From assembly GCA_023404955.1 (NCBI GenBank), contig JAEXZY010000038.1:39269-103268 (forward strand): a DNA stretch of 64,000 bases, in the 5' to 3' direction. Source of the DNA: Actinomycetes bacterium (GTDB lineage Bacteria > Actinomycetota > Actinomycetes > Mycobacteriales > Mycobacteriaceae). Numbering within the stretch: position 1 is the first letter of the stretch; each line of letters opens with the position of its first letter. Below are positions 41,422-50,256 of this stretch, piece after piece. The notes under the pieces are model-generated. The model was not told where the DNA came from and ran no database searches. It saw nothing but the letters and a program-made list of their open reading frames with translations. A program made the translations under genes and the position numbers.

Positions 41422-41921
41422 TAGGGACCGGTGCGCCGCATCCCGAGCGGTAGCACCACCCAGAACGAGGCGAACAGCAGCAGCGCCACCGCGCCCGCCA
41501 CCAGAGCTGCTTTGAGCCCGGCAACGGCGTCGAAGATGATGACCGTCATCCCGGTGACCGCGACGCCGAGGAGCAGCAGACCCGTGTATGCGCACCGATG
41601 CGCGGCGGTGACCAACGTCTCGAGGCGATGGCGCCGGAACAGCACACGATGCATACCGACCGGGGCGATCAGCAGCGCCGTGGAGAGCACCGACGCGCTC
41701 ACCGTCGCCAGATAGACCACCTGCATCTTCTCCCCCAGCATCGTGAACCGCTGCTGGAACGGCAGCGTCAGCAAGAACCCGGTGAGCAGTTGCACGCCCG
41801 TCTGCACGACCCGCAGCTCCTGCAGCAGGCTGGCCCAATTACGGTCCAGCCGTTCGGTTTCCGTCTCGTTCCGGGCGCGCCGATCCCATCCGCCGTCGTC
41901 ATCGAGGGGCTGCCCGCTCAC
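41421..41921 (-). CDS. DUF6328-like membrane protein
   Basis: 166 aa from GTG 41921 (the frame stays open to 41945). Residues 15-40 are charged (RARNETETERLDRNW), then ELRVVQTGVQLLTGFLLTLP and FQQRF, and four hydrophobic helices. This matches the actinobacterial DUF6328 family. Function unknown. Confidence 0.78.
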   Translation of the reverse strand: MSGQPLDDDGGWDRRARNETETERLDRNWASLLQELRVVQTGVQLLTGFLLTLPFQQRFTMLGEKMQVVYLATVSASVLSTALLIAPVGMHRVLFRRHRLETLVTAAHRCAYTGLLLLGVAVTGMTVIIFDAVAGLKAALVAGAVALLLFASFWVVLPLGMRRTGP

Positions 41922-41959
41922 CCGTCGATCTTCGCATCCGCGCATGCGCGTCGCACGGA

Positions 41960-41984
41960 GTTTGGGCGCGGCAGGCTCGGGTAA
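41960..41984 (+). promoter_or_regulatory. SigF-like promoter of the DUF4235 gene
   Basis: GTTT, 15 bases, GGGTAA, 10 bases before the ATG. Near-leaderless. Confidence 0.65.
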
Positions 41985-41994
41985 TCAGCGACCC

Positions 41995-42270
41995 ATGAGC
42001 AGGCTGTCGAGGAAGTTGTACGCCCCCCTGTCGGTGGCCACCGGTGTCGGCGGCGGCCTGTTGGCCGGTCAGATCTTCGGCCAGATCTGGAAGCGGGTCG
42101 GCCAGGACGATCCCGAACCCCCCGACCCCAAGGACCTCAGCTACTCGACCAAGTCGGTGCTGATCGCCGGCGCCATCCAGGGTCTGATCGTCGGCTTGGT
42201 TCGAGCGAGCCTGCAGCGGGCCGGCGCTCGCGGCTACATGGCGTTGACCAACGAGCCGCCGCCGGGCTGA
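41995..42270 (+). CDS. DUF4235 membrane protein
   Basis: 91 aa. SVATGVGGGLLAGQIFGQIWK and AGAIQGLIVGLVRASLQRAG form two hydrophobic helices with a short charged loop between; this is the actinobacterial DUF4235 plan. SigF-like promoter directly upstream. Confidence 0.82.
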   Translation: MSRLSRKLYAPLSVATGVGGGLLAGQIFGQIWKRVGQDDPEPPDPKDLSYSTKSVLIAGAIQGLIVGLVRASLQRAGARGYMALTNEPPPG

Positions 42271-42340
42271 GCAGCGAACTCATAGTCTTTCCACAGCCAC
42301 CGATAGGCATGTTCTTAATCGGCGGTCGGACCGTGGAAGC

Positions 42341-42580
42341 ATGTCTCGCTCGATCGACACCCGGCTGCTCGGGTGTGCAGCTGTCCTCGCGCTTCCCGCC
42401 AGCCTCGCGGTGATGTTGATGGCGACTCCCGGCGCGGTGTCACCGCTCTTGTACTGGACGGTGTCGACGTTCGCGTTGGTGATTGCTCTGGCAGTGCTCG
42501 TCGTCGGTGAATGCGCCTGGGAGAACACCGTCGCAGAAGCACAGGCCGCCGGGCTGGTGGCCAGCGAACCCGGCCACTGA
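42341..42580 (+). CDS. Small two-helix membrane protein
   Basis: 79 aa, GTGGAAG upstream of the ATG. Two hydrophobic helices (LLGCAAVLALPASLAVMLM and WTVSTFALVIALAVLVVGE). No recognised family. Convergent with the LysA-like gene. Confidence 0.6.
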   Translation: MSRSIDTRLLGCAAVLALPASLAVMLMATPGAVSPLLYWTVSTFALVIALAVLVVGECAWENTVAEAQAAGLVASEPGH

Positions 42581-42581
42581 C

Positions 42582-43247
42582 CTACGACGGGCCGAGCATC
42601 ACCGACGGGCGGGGCAGACGCCACCGCGCGCATACGTCGGACAGCGCGCCGTCCACCTCCGCCGCCACGGCATCGCTGACCTCTGACTCGCCGTAGATCC
42701 AGTCGGACGAGTCGCCGCCCGTCAGACTGATCCGCGCCAGCGCCAACCCGCAGGTTCGCAGGATCGCGGTGCGGCACAGCAACCGTTCGGCAGCCATCCC
42801 CCACTCCACCGCGCCAGCAGAATCGTCGACATCGGCATGCAGTCCGACGACCTGTAGCCGGCGCTCGCCGATCACGGCGGGACCGCGATCGTCGAGGTAG
42901 ACCGCGATGCCGGGATGGTCGATCGCAGACAGAACATCGATGTGCCGTTCGGTACTGACCACGAACCGCGTCACCCCGGCCGCCACCGCCGCCCGGATCA
43001 GCGACGTCGTCGCGTCGCAGCGCAGCACGACGTGTTCGGCCCCGATGCCTCGGTACCCGGTCTGCTCGAGCTCGTCGATCCCCGCCACGGTCACGGTGAG
43101 GCCGTGGTTCCGCACCCAGCCGGCCACCGCCGGATCGCGTAATGCTCCCGCCGGCACACTGCATGTGGACATCGGCAGCCGGCGCCGCACACTGCGGATC
43201 GACGACGGCAGGTGGTGGGCGGGACGGGGAACGTCGACAACGGCCAT
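42582..43247 (-). CDS. PLP-barrel decarboxylase-like protein, short
   Basis: 221 aa. GAEHVVLRCDATTSLIRAAV, AVAAGVTRFVVSTERHIDV and RRLQVVGLHADVDD resemble the N-terminal barrel of diaminopimelate decarboxylase (HVGS-type motif becomes LHAD). About half the usual length; the C-terminal beta domain is missing and the Lys that binds PLP is not seen, so catalysis is doubtful. Confidence 0.6.
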   Translation of the reverse strand: MAVVDVPRPAHHLPSSIRSVRRRLPMSTCSVPAGALRDPAVAGWVRNHGLTVTVAGIDELEQTGYRGIGAEHVVLRCDATTSLIRAAVAAGVTRFVVSTERHIDVLSAIDHPGIAVYLDDRGPAVIGERRLQVVGLHADVDDSAGAVEWGMAAERLLCRTAILRTCGLALARISLTGGDSSDWIYGESEVSDAVAAEVDGALSDVCARWRLPRPSVMLGPS

Positions 43248-43339
43248 GTCCCTGGTCTACGCCGCCACGGGCCGCCCGAGCGCAATCCTTGCGACATCCT
43301 GACGGGTGCGGGCCGATCTTTGACGCCGAGCAGACACAC

Positions 43340-43371
43340 ACTCGAGCTTTTTGGGCCCTCAGAGCTCGAGT
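43340..43371 (-). terminator. Hairpin after the epoxide hydrolase gene
   Basis: ACTCGAGCT-N14-AGCTCGAGT, 9-base perfect arms, 23 bases after the stop of the minus-strand hydrolase gene. Likely terminator. Confidence 0.55.
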
Positions 43372-43393
43372 TCGCGACTGCTCGGCGGGAAAA

Positions 43394-44266
43394 CTAGCGG
43401 GCCGGGATCTCGTTGGCGAGGTCGATCAGCCTGGCGCGCACCAACTCTGGCTGCTCGTCGAGGATGAAGTGGCCGCCGTCGACCAGCTCCAACGTGTAGT
43501 CATCGGCACGGGCGGTCTCCGCCGCGGCCAGCGACGGGTGAATGGCCGTGTCGTCCTTGCCGAACAGTGCGCGAGTGGGGACCGTCGACCAGCGCCGCTC
43601 CGGGTTGCGCGCGCCCTCCCGCGCCTCGCGCAACAGGAACGTCCGGTAGGTGTCCCGGGCGGTCCGCGCCACCATCGGGTCCCGGAACGCGTCGGCGTAG
43701 ACCCGCGCCGTCTCCCGGTCGACCTTCGGCGCCGCGACGCCGAAGATCACCCGCTCCAGATACGGCGTGCGCCGCTGCAGCGGCACCCCGATCGACGCGA
43801 CGAACGGCTGGTAGAGCAGAAAGCGCCACAGATGTGGCGCCAGCGCCTTCGCCGACACCCACGGGTGCGGGATGTTGAGCACCAGGTACCCGTCGATGCG
43901 CTCGGGCACCCGCAGCGCCAGCAGATGGCCGATGTAGCCGCCCCAGTCGTGACCGACCAACAGCACGTGCTCCAGACCCATCGCGTCCATCAGCGCCACC
44001 AGATCGCTGACCACGTCCTCCTTGGCCCACTTGTGCGGCGCCGGGCCCGACCAGCCGTAACCGGGCAGATCGGGCGCGATGATCCGCAGACCGGGCGGCG
44101 GATCGGCCAGCAGGTCGCGATACGCCCAGTGGTGCTGGGGCCAGCCGTGCAGCGCGAGGACCGGCCTGCCGTCCTCCGGACCTGCCTCGGTGACGTGAAA
44201 ACGGACACCTCGCGCGGTCACGTGACTACGGCGGACCCCGGCGATCGGCGGGGGTTGGTTCGTCAT
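43394..44266 (-). CDS. Epoxide hydrolase-like alpha/beta hydrolase
   Basis: 290 aa. LALHGWPQHHWAYRDLL, PDLPGYGWSG, nucleophile GHDWGG (Asp) and His in VDGGHFILDEQPE. Cytosolic. Divergent from prpE; no operator seen in the short gap. Confidence 0.88.
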   Translation of the reverse strand: MTNQPPPIAGVRRSHVTARGVRFHVTEAGPEDGRPVLALHGWPQHHWAYRDLLADPPPGLRIIAPDLPGYGWSGPAPHKWAKEDVVSDLVALMDAMGLEHVLLVGHDWGGYIGHLLALRVPERIDGYLVLNIPHPWVSAKALAPHLWRFLLYQPFVASIGVPLQRRTPYLERVIFGVAAPKVDRETARVYADAFRDPMVARTARDTYRTFLLREAREGARNPERRWSTVPTRALFGKDDTAIHPSLAAAETARADDYTLELVDGGHFILDEQPELVRARLIDLANEIPAR

Positions 44267-44303
44267 GCCCCTGAGACTAACGGGGAGGGTTTACGGTGCT
44301 GAT

Positions 44304-46175
44304 ATGCCCGGGTACCGCGACCTGTTCGACGCCAGCATCACCGATCCCGAAGCCTTCTGGGCCGACGCGGCGACCGCCGTCACGTGGACTCGCGCGCCGC
44401 AGCGCATCCTCGACGACAGCCGGCCGCCGTTCTACCGATGGTTTCCCGACGCCGAACTCAACACCTGCGCCAACGCGCTGGATCGCCACGTCGAGGCGGG
44501 CCGCGGTGAGCAGGCCGCACTGATCTACGACTCCGCGGTCACCGACACCCAGCACACCTACACCTACCGCGAATTGACCGATCAGACTGCGCGATTCGCC
44601 GGTGCGCTGCGCGATCTCGGTGTCGGCCGCGGCGACCGGGTGATCATCTACATGCCGATGATTCCCGAGGCCGTGATCGCGATGCTGGCGTGTGCGCGGC
44701 TGGGCGCGGTGCACTCGGTGGTCTTCGGCGGCTTCGCGCCCCACGAGCTCGCCGTGCGCATCGACGACGTGCAACCCACCGTGATCGTCTCCGCGTCCTG
44801 CGGGATCGAGCCGACGCGCGTCGTCGAGTACAAGCCGATGCTCGACGCCGCGATCGGCATGTCGGAGCATCCGCCGCGGCATTGTGTTGTCGTGCAACGG
44901 GACCGGCACCGTTGCGAGCTCACCGAGGGCCGCGACGTGGACTGGGCCGACGCGATGGCGGCCTCGAGTCCCGTCGATCCGGTACCTGTGGCCGCGACCG
45001 AGCCGCTCTACGTGCTCTACACCTCGGGCACCACCGGCAAACCCAAGGGCATCGTGCGCGACAACGGCGGCCACGCAGTCGCGCTGCTGTGGAGCATGAC
45101 GCACATCTACGACATCGCCCCCGGCGACGTGTTCTGGGCCGCCTCCGACGTGGGCTGGGTGGTCGGCCACTCCTACATCGTCTACGCCCCACTACTTCTC
45201 GGCGCGACAACCGTGCTCTACGAAGGCAAACCCGTCGGCACCCCGGACCCGGGCGCGTTCTGGCGGGTGATCTCCGAACACGGCGTCAAGGCGCTGTTCA
45301 CCGCGCCCACCGCGATCCGCGCCATCCGCAAGGAGGACCCCGAGGGCAGCCACGCGGGCAGATACGACCTCTCGACGCTGAAATACCTGTTCCTGGCCGG
45401 CGAGCGCCTCGACCCCGACACGTATCACTGGGCCGCCGAGAAGCTCGCCGTGCCGGTGATCGACCACTGGTGGCAGACCGAGACCGGCTGGCCGATCGCC
45501 GCCAATCCGATGGGGACAGAAGCACTTCCGATCAAGGCGGGCTCGCCGACGGTCCCGATGCCCGGCTTCGACGTGCACATCCTGCGCGAAGACGGCCACG
45601 ACTGCGCCCCCGACCAGGAAGGCGCCATCTGCATCCGGCTGCCGCTGCCGCCGGGCACCCTGCCGACGCTGTGGCGCGCCGACGACCGCTACCAGCAGTC
45701 GTACCTGACCGAGTACCCCGGCTACTACCTCACCGGCGACGGCGGCCACATCGACACCGACGGCTACCTGTTCGTGATGGGACGCATCGACGACGTCATC
45801 AACGTCGCCGGGCACCGACTGTCCACCGGTGCCATCGAAGAGGTGCTTGCCACCCATCCCGCGGTCGCCGAATGCGCGGTGATCGGGGTACCCGACGAGA
45901 TCAAGGGGCAGGCGCCACGCGGGCTGGTGGTCGTCAAGGCGGGCGCCTCCACCGACGGGCTGGCCGCCGAACTGGTGCAGCTGGTGCGTGACGAGATCGG
46001 GGCCGTCGCCGCGTTCCGGCTCGTCGACGTCGTCCCCGCGTTGCCGAAGACCCGGTCGGGCAAGATCCTGCGCAAGACGATGCGCGGGCTGGCCACCGGC
46101 CGCGACGAACCCGTCCCGTCGACGATCGAGGACCCGACCGTGCTGGAGAAGCTGGGGCCGATCCTGCGCCCGTGA
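44304..46175 (+). CDS. prpE: Propionyl-CoA synthetase
   Basis: 623 aa from ATG 44304. ANL superfamily: P-loop YTSGTTGKPKGIV, DHWWQTETGWPI (PrpE-type), VMGRIDDVINVAGHRLSTG hinge and catalytic Lys in KTRSGKILRKTMR. Makes propionyl-CoA (or short-chain acyl-CoA) from the acid, ATP and CoA. Full length for the family. Confidence 0.92.
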   Translation: MPGYRDLFDASITDPEAFWADAATAVTWTRAPQRILDDSRPPFYRWFPDAELNTCANALDRHVEAGRGEQAALIYDSAVTDTQHTYTYRELTDQTARFAGALRDLGVGRGDRVIIYMPMIPEAVIAMLACARLGAVHSVVFGGFAPHELAVRIDDVQPTVIVSASCGIEPTRVVEYKPMLDAAIGMSEHPPRHCVVVQRDRHRCELTEGRDVDWADAMAASSPVDPVPVAATEPLYVLYTSGTTGKPKGIVRDNGGHAVALLWSMTHIYDIAPGDVFWAASDVGWVVGHSYIVYAPLLLGATTVLYEGKPVGTPDPGAFWRVISEHGVKALFTAPTAIRAIRKEDPEGSHAGRYDLSTLKYLFLAGERLDPDTYHWAAEKLAVPVIDHWWQTETGWPIAANPMGTEALPIKAGSPTVPMPGFDVHILREDGHDCAPDQEGAICIRLPLPPGTLPTLWRADDRYQQSYLTEYPGYYLTGDGGHIDTDGYLFVMGRIDDVINVAGHRLSTGAIEEVLATHPAVAECAVIGVPDEIKGQAPRGLVVVKAGASTDGLAAELVQLVRDEIGAVAAFRLVDVVPALPKTRSGKILRKTMRGLATGRDEPVPSTIEDPTVLEKLGPILRP

Positions 46176-46180
46176 GGGGT

Positions 46181-46205
46181 GTTATGCCGGCGCCGAGCGG
46201 GGTAT
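46181..46205 (+). promoter_or_regulatory. SigF-like promoter of the DUF4383 gene
   Basis: GTTA, 15 bases, GGGTAT: one mismatch in the -35, exact -10. Forty-four bases before the start codon. Confidence 0.55.
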
Positions 46206-46249
46206 CTCTCCAGCACGCACGTCAATTTGACGACGGGAAGGAGGACCGC

Positions 46250-46717
46250 ATGGCGCAGGCCCCGAAATACATGGCGGTGCAGGGCGCGGCGCTGATCGTC
46301 GCGGTCGCGCTGACCGTCATCGGAGTGCTCGGATTCATCCCGGGCATCACCTCCGGGGTCGACCGGCTGAGCTGGGCCGGTCAGCAGTCCGGCGCGATGC
46401 TGTTCGGCATGTTCCTGGTCTCGGTGCTACTCAACGTCGTGCACATCGTGGTGGGCCTCGCGGGGTTCGCCGGTGCGCGCAGCTACGCCGCCGCCCGCGC
46501 CTATCTGCTCGGCGGCGGGCTGATCTATCTGGGGCTGTGGCTCTACGGGCTATTGGTCGAACGCGGCAGCAACGCCCACGTCATTCCGCTCAACGGCGCC
46601 GACAACTGGCTGCACGCCGGCGTCGGAGCCGTGATGGTCCTGCTCGCCGTCACGCTGGCCGGTCAGCACGACCCGACCAAGCGCCGGTCGCGGGTACGGC
46701 GCGCCGCCAGCCACTGA
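46250..46717 (+). CDS. DUF4383 membrane protein
   Basis: 155 aa from ATG 46250 after AAGGAGG. Four helices: ALIVAVALTVIGVLGFI, GAMLFGMFLVSVLLNVVHIV, AYLLGGGLIYLGLWLYGLL, HAGVGAVMVLLAVTLAG, with GADNWLHAG, the signature of DUF4383. Function unknown; SigF-like promoter suggests a stress role. Confidence 0.82.
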   Translation: MAQAPKYMAVQGAALIVAVALTVIGVLGFIPGITSGVDRLSWAGQQSGAMLFGMFLVSVLLNVVHIVVGLAGFAGARSYAAARAYLLGGGLIYLGLWLYGLLVERGSNAHVIPLNGADNWLHAGVGAVMVLLAVTLAGQHDPTKRRSRVRRAASH

Positions 46718-46728
46718 GTGCCGCGAGT

Positions 46729-46774
46729 GCACGCTTTCTGACGGATTTCGGCCGATTTCCGTCACAAACCGTGC
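46729..46774 (+). terminator. Bidirectional hairpin between convergent genes
   Basis: Inner stem TGACGGA...TCCGTCA (46739-46764) within outer arms GCACG...CGTGC. It lies between the stops of the DUF4383 gene and ppx2 and would end both transcripts. Confidence 0.6.
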
Positions 46775-46786
46775 GTTCGGCGCCCA

Positions 46787-47731
46787 TCACCCGGCAATAG
46801 ACAGCGCGATCCCGTCGAGAATGTCGTGCTCGCTGACCAGCAGCCGGTCGATGCCGGCGCGCTCTCCCAAGACCGCGGCCAACTCCGTCACGATTAGCGC
46901 CCCGCCGCCGATCACGTCGACCCGGCCCTCGTGCATCGGACCCAGCACGGCGCGCTGGGCGCGCGTCATCGCCAGCAGGTCCGCACACACCGGCAGCAGA
47001 TCGTCGAAGCTCACCGACGACAGGTGGATCGCGTCGGAGTCGTACGTCGTCATCTTGCGCGCCAGCGCGGCCAGTGTGGTCATCGTCCCGGCCACACCCA
47101 CCCACGTGCGGGCCTGCTGCACCGGCACCACCGACAGCACCGTGGCCAGCGCCTCGCGCACCACCGCGCGCGCCGCCTCGATCTCCTCGGCGGTGGGCGG
47201 ATCGGAGTGCAGGCACCGCTCGGTCAACCGCACGCACCCGATGTCCGCCGAGTACGCGGCCGCCACGTCGTCGGAGCCGAGTACCACCTCGGTCGAGCCG
47301 CCACCGAGATCGACCACCACGAAAGGTGCTGCCGCGGCATCCAATTCACCGACCGCACCGAGGAACGACAGCCGCGCCTCCTGCTCTCCGGTGATCACCT
47401 CGGCCACCGCCCCGGGCACCACCGCGCCGAGCACCTCGGAGGTCATCGCGAAGAACTCGTCGCGATTGCCGGCGTCCCGAGCAGCCGACGTCGCCACCAT
47501 CCGGACCGCGGACACCTCGTGATCGCGCATCAGCGCGGCATAGGCCTCGAGCGCCGCGCGGGTCCGGGCCAGCGCCTCGGGCGCGAACTCGCCGGTCGCG
47601 TCCACCCCCTGCCCCAGCCGAACGATCCGCATCTCGCGGTGCACGTCCGTGAGCCGCCCGTCAGTGGCGTCGGCGATCAGCAGGCGGATCGAATTGGTTC
47701 CGCAGTCCACCGCGGCCACCCTGGCACTCAT
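46787..47731 (-). CDS. ppx2: Exopolyphosphatase/GppA-family phosphatase
   Basis: 314 aa from ATG 47731. Actin-like fold: VAAVDCGTNSIRLLIAD, ATSAARDAGNRDEF, VVVDLGGGSTEVVLG, IGGGALIV. Hydrolyses polyphosphate or pppGpp. Compared with M. tuberculosis it sits where Rv1026 lies; ATGA overlap with the DUF501 gene. Confidence 0.92.
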   Translation of the reverse strand: MSARVAAVDCGTNSIRLLIADATDGRLTDVHREMRIVRLGQGVDATGEFAPEALARTRAALEAYAALMRDHEVSAVRMVATSAARDAGNRDEFFAMTSEVLGAVVPGAVAEVITGEQEARLSFLGAVGELDAAAAPFVVVDLGGGSTEVVLGSDDVAAAYSADIGCVRLTERCLHSDPPTAEEIEAARAVVREALATVLSVVPVQQARTWVGVAGTMTTLAALARKMTTYDSDAIHLSSVSFDDLLPVCADLLAMTRAQRAVLGPMHEGRVDVIGGGALIVTELAAVLGERAGIDRLLVSEHDILDGIALSIAG

Positions 47732-48219
47732 GTCCACACCTCCGGATCGAGAATGCCTGCCATCTCCGGCTCGACCGCCAGCAGCGCCAGCGCCTCGTCG
47801 CCGAACGGATTGACGCCGGGCCCCTTGGCCAGCGCGTGGGCGATCACCACGTGCAGACACTTGACCCGGTCGGGCATGCCGCCGCCGGAAAACGTCGTGC
47901 CCAGCGGCTCGATCGCATCGCGCTCCGCCAGATACGACTCATGCGCGCGACGGTAGGCGGCGGCCAACTCGGGGTCCTCGGCCAGTCGCTGCGTCATGTC
48001 CCGCATCAGGCCCGAGGATTCGAGCCGGCTCGCCGCGGCCGTCAGTACCGGGTGCGTCAGGTAGTACAGCGTCGGGAACGGGGTGCCGTCGGGCAGCTTC
48101 GGCGCCGTCTTCACCACGGCGGGGTCCCCGTCCGGGCAGCGGTAGGCGATCTCGAGGACACCGCGCGGCTCACGGCCCAATTGCCGCGCGACGATCTCGA
48201 GGTCCGTCGGCTCAACCAC
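47728..48219 (-). CDS. DUF501 protein (Rv1025-like)
   Basis: 163 aa from GTG 48219, inside the ftsB 3' end (8-base overlap). PTDLEIVARQLGREPRGVLE, IAYRCPDGDPAVVKTAPKLP, FPTLYYLTHP, KCLHVVIAHALAKGPGVNP: the DUF501 core with two conserved Cys. Function unknown; always between ftsB and ppx in mycobacteria. Confidence 0.9.
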   Translation of the reverse strand: MVEPTDLEIVARQLGREPRGVLEIAYRCPDGDPAVVKTAPKLPDGTPFPTLYYLTHPVLTAAASRLESSGLMRDMTQRLAEDPELAAAYRRAHESYLAERDAIEPLGTTFSGGGMPDRVKCLHVVIAHALAKGPGVNPFGDEALALLAVEPEMAGILDPEVWT

Positions 48220-48898
48220 CGGGTGCCGCAGGGGGAGGCGGAGGTGGCGGCTCCGCGGGAGGTGCAATGGGTGTCGTCGGCGAAATGCCATGCGGCGCAT
48301 CCGCAATGGTGTGCCACAGTGCCGTGTACCAGGGATCAGAGCTCGCCGCCGGGCCCGCGCCCTTTGGCGCATCCCCCGGCTGCGTGGCGCCGGCCGGCAA
48401 CTGCACCTGGTAGGGGATCTCCCCCGGCATCACGAAGCCCAGCCGTTCGCGCGCCTGCGCGGCGATGAACACCGGGTCGGCCAACTTGGCCTTCTGCGCC
48501 TCCAGATCGGCGATCTGATCGCGCAATTGGAATTCCGACGCCTGCAGCTGCTTCATCTCGGTGCGCTGGCTGAAGTAGGTGCGCACCGGCCCGGCGATGG
48601 TCAGCGTCAACACGCAGACCACTGCGGCGAGGACGGCGGCCCGCCGCGCCGTGGAACCGAACCGCTGATCGGCCGACGCCTGCATCGACGCAGCGATGGA
48701 CGCCCGGATCGACGTGCCGGGAGTGTCCTGCTCCGGCGCTGCTGCCTCGGCACCATCTGGACCCTCGATCGCCCGCGGTTCCACCGCGGCGCGTTCACGA
48801 CGGCCCGACGTCGCACCGGGCTTGGCCCGCCCGGGCTTACCCGGCCCGGCGGGCCGAGAGGTGCGCCGCCGAGGATCGGGCCGTTTCGCTTCGGGCAC
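48212..48898 (-). CDS. ftsB: Septum-formation protein FtsB/DivIC
   Basis: 228 aa from GTG 48898, 3 bases after eno. Disordered basic N-terminus, one membrane helix (AAVLAAVVCVLTLTIAGPV), a heptad coiled coil (QLRDQIADLEAQKAKLADPV) and the ERLGFVMPGE motif, then a Pro-rich tail. Single-pass divisome protein working with FtsL and FtsQ. Confidence 0.9.
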   Translation of the reverse strand: MPEAKRPDPRRRTSRPAGPGKPGRAKPGATSGRRERAAVEPRAIEGPDGAEAAAPEQDTPGTSIRASIAASMQASADQRFGSTARRAAVLAAVVCVLTLTIAGPVRTYFSQRTEMKQLQASEFQLRDQIADLEAQKAKLADPVFIAAQARERLGFVMPGEIPYQVQLPAGATQPGDAPKGAGPAASSDPWYTALWHTIADAPHGISPTTPIAPPAEPPPPPPPAAPGG

Positions 48899-48901
48899 AG
48901 G

Positions 48902-50191
48902 CTATTTCGCTCCGCCTTCGAATCGCGGGAAGGCCAGGTCGCCGGCGTAGCGCGCCGCGTCGCCGAGCTCTTCCTCGATGCGCAGCAGCTGGTTGTACTT
49001 GGCGACGCGCTCACTGCGCGCCGGGGCACCGGTCTTGATCTGGCCGCTACCAACGGCCACCGCGAGGTCGGCGATCGTGGTGTCCTCAGTCTCGCCGCTG
49101 CGGTGGCTCATCATCGTCTTGTAGCCGGCGTTGTGCGCCAGCGACACCGCATCCAGCGTCTCGGTCAGCGTGCCGATCTGGTTCACCTTGACCAGCAACG
49201 CGTTGGCGGCGCCACGCTCGATACCGTCCTCGAGCCGCTCGGGGTTGGTCACGAACAGGTCGTCACCGACCAGCTGCACCCGGTCACCGATCGCGGTGGT
49301 CAGCGCGACCCAGCCGTCCCAGTCGTCCTCCGACAGCGGGTCCTCGATGGACACCAGCGGGTAGGCGCCGATCAGCTGCTCGTAGAAGGCCGCCATCTGC
49401 TCGGCGGTGCGGGTCTCCTTCTCGAACGCATAACCGGTGCCCTCGGTGTAGAACTCGGTTGCCGCCACGTCGAGCGCGAGCGCCACGTCGCTGCCGACGG
49501 TCAGCCCGGCCGCCTCGATGGCGGTACCGATCAGATCCAGGGCCGCCTTGGTGCCCGGCAGGTCCGGCGCGAAGCCGCCCTCGTCACCCAGACCGGTCGC
49601 CAGGCCCTGCTTCTTGAGCACCGACTTCAGCGCGTGGTAGACCTCCGCGCCCCAGCGCAGCGCCTCCTTGAACGACGGGGCGCCGATGGGCGCGATCATG
49701 AACTCCTGGACGTCGACGCCGGTGTCGGCGTGTGCGCCGCCGTTGATGATGTTCATCATCGGCACCGGCAGGATGTGCGCGTTCGGGCCGCCGACGTAAC
49801 GGAACAGCGGCAGCGCGGCGCTGTCGGCGGCGGCCTTGGCCACAGCCAGCGAGACACCGAGGATCGCGTTGGCGCCCAGCCGGGACTTGTCCGGCGTGCC
49901 GTCCAGATCGACGAGCGCCTGATCGACGAGGCGCTGCTCGTCGGCGCCGAGGCCGATGACGGCGGGCCCGATCTCGTCGAGCACCGCCTCGACCGCCTTC
50001 TGCACGCCCTTGCCGAGGTAGCGGGAACCGCCGTCGCGCAGCTCCACGGCCTCGTGCTCACCGGTGGAGGCACCCGACGGGACGGCGGCACGGGCGACCG
50101 TGCCGTCCAGCAGACCCACCTCCACCTCGACCGTCGGGTTGCCCCGGGAGTCGAGGATCTCGCGGGCTCCGACCTGCTCGATGATGGGCAC
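48902..50191 (-). CDS. eno: Enolase
   Basis: 429 aa from GTG 50191 (AAGGAGG 5 bases upstream), the length of mycobacterial enolase. REILDSRGNPTVEVEV, GASTGEHEAVELRD, NIINGGAHADTGVDVQEFMI, ALDVAATEF, SIEDPLSEDDWDGW (metal ligands), catalytic Lys in LVKVNQIGT and SHRSGETEDT. 2-phosphoglycerate to PEP. Confidence 0.98.
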   Translation of the reverse strand: MPIIEQVGAREILDSRGNPTVEVEVGLLDGTVARAAVPSGASTGEHEAVELRDGGSRYLGKGVQKAVEAVLDEIGPAVIGLGADEQRLVDQALVDLDGTPDKSRLGANAILGVSLAVAKAAADSAALPLFRYVGGPNAHILPVPMMNIINGGAHADTGVDVQEFMIAPIGAPSFKEALRWGAEVYHALKSVLKKQGLATGLGDEGGFAPDLPGTKAALDLIGTAIEAAGLTVGSDVALALDVAATEFYTEGTGYAFEKETRTAEQMAAFYEQLIGAYPLVSIEDPLSEDDWDGWVALTTAIGDRVQLVGDDLFVTNPERLEDGIERGAANALLVKVNQIGTLTETLDAVSLAHNAGYKTMMSHRSGETEDTTIADLAVAVGSGQIKTGAPARSERVAKYNQLLRIEEELGDAARYAGDLAFPRFEGGAK

Positions 50192-50256
50192 TACTGCCTC
50201 CTTGCTAGATCCGGGGTCCTTACGGGCGTGACAATCAGCACTGAGCCTAGAGGTTC

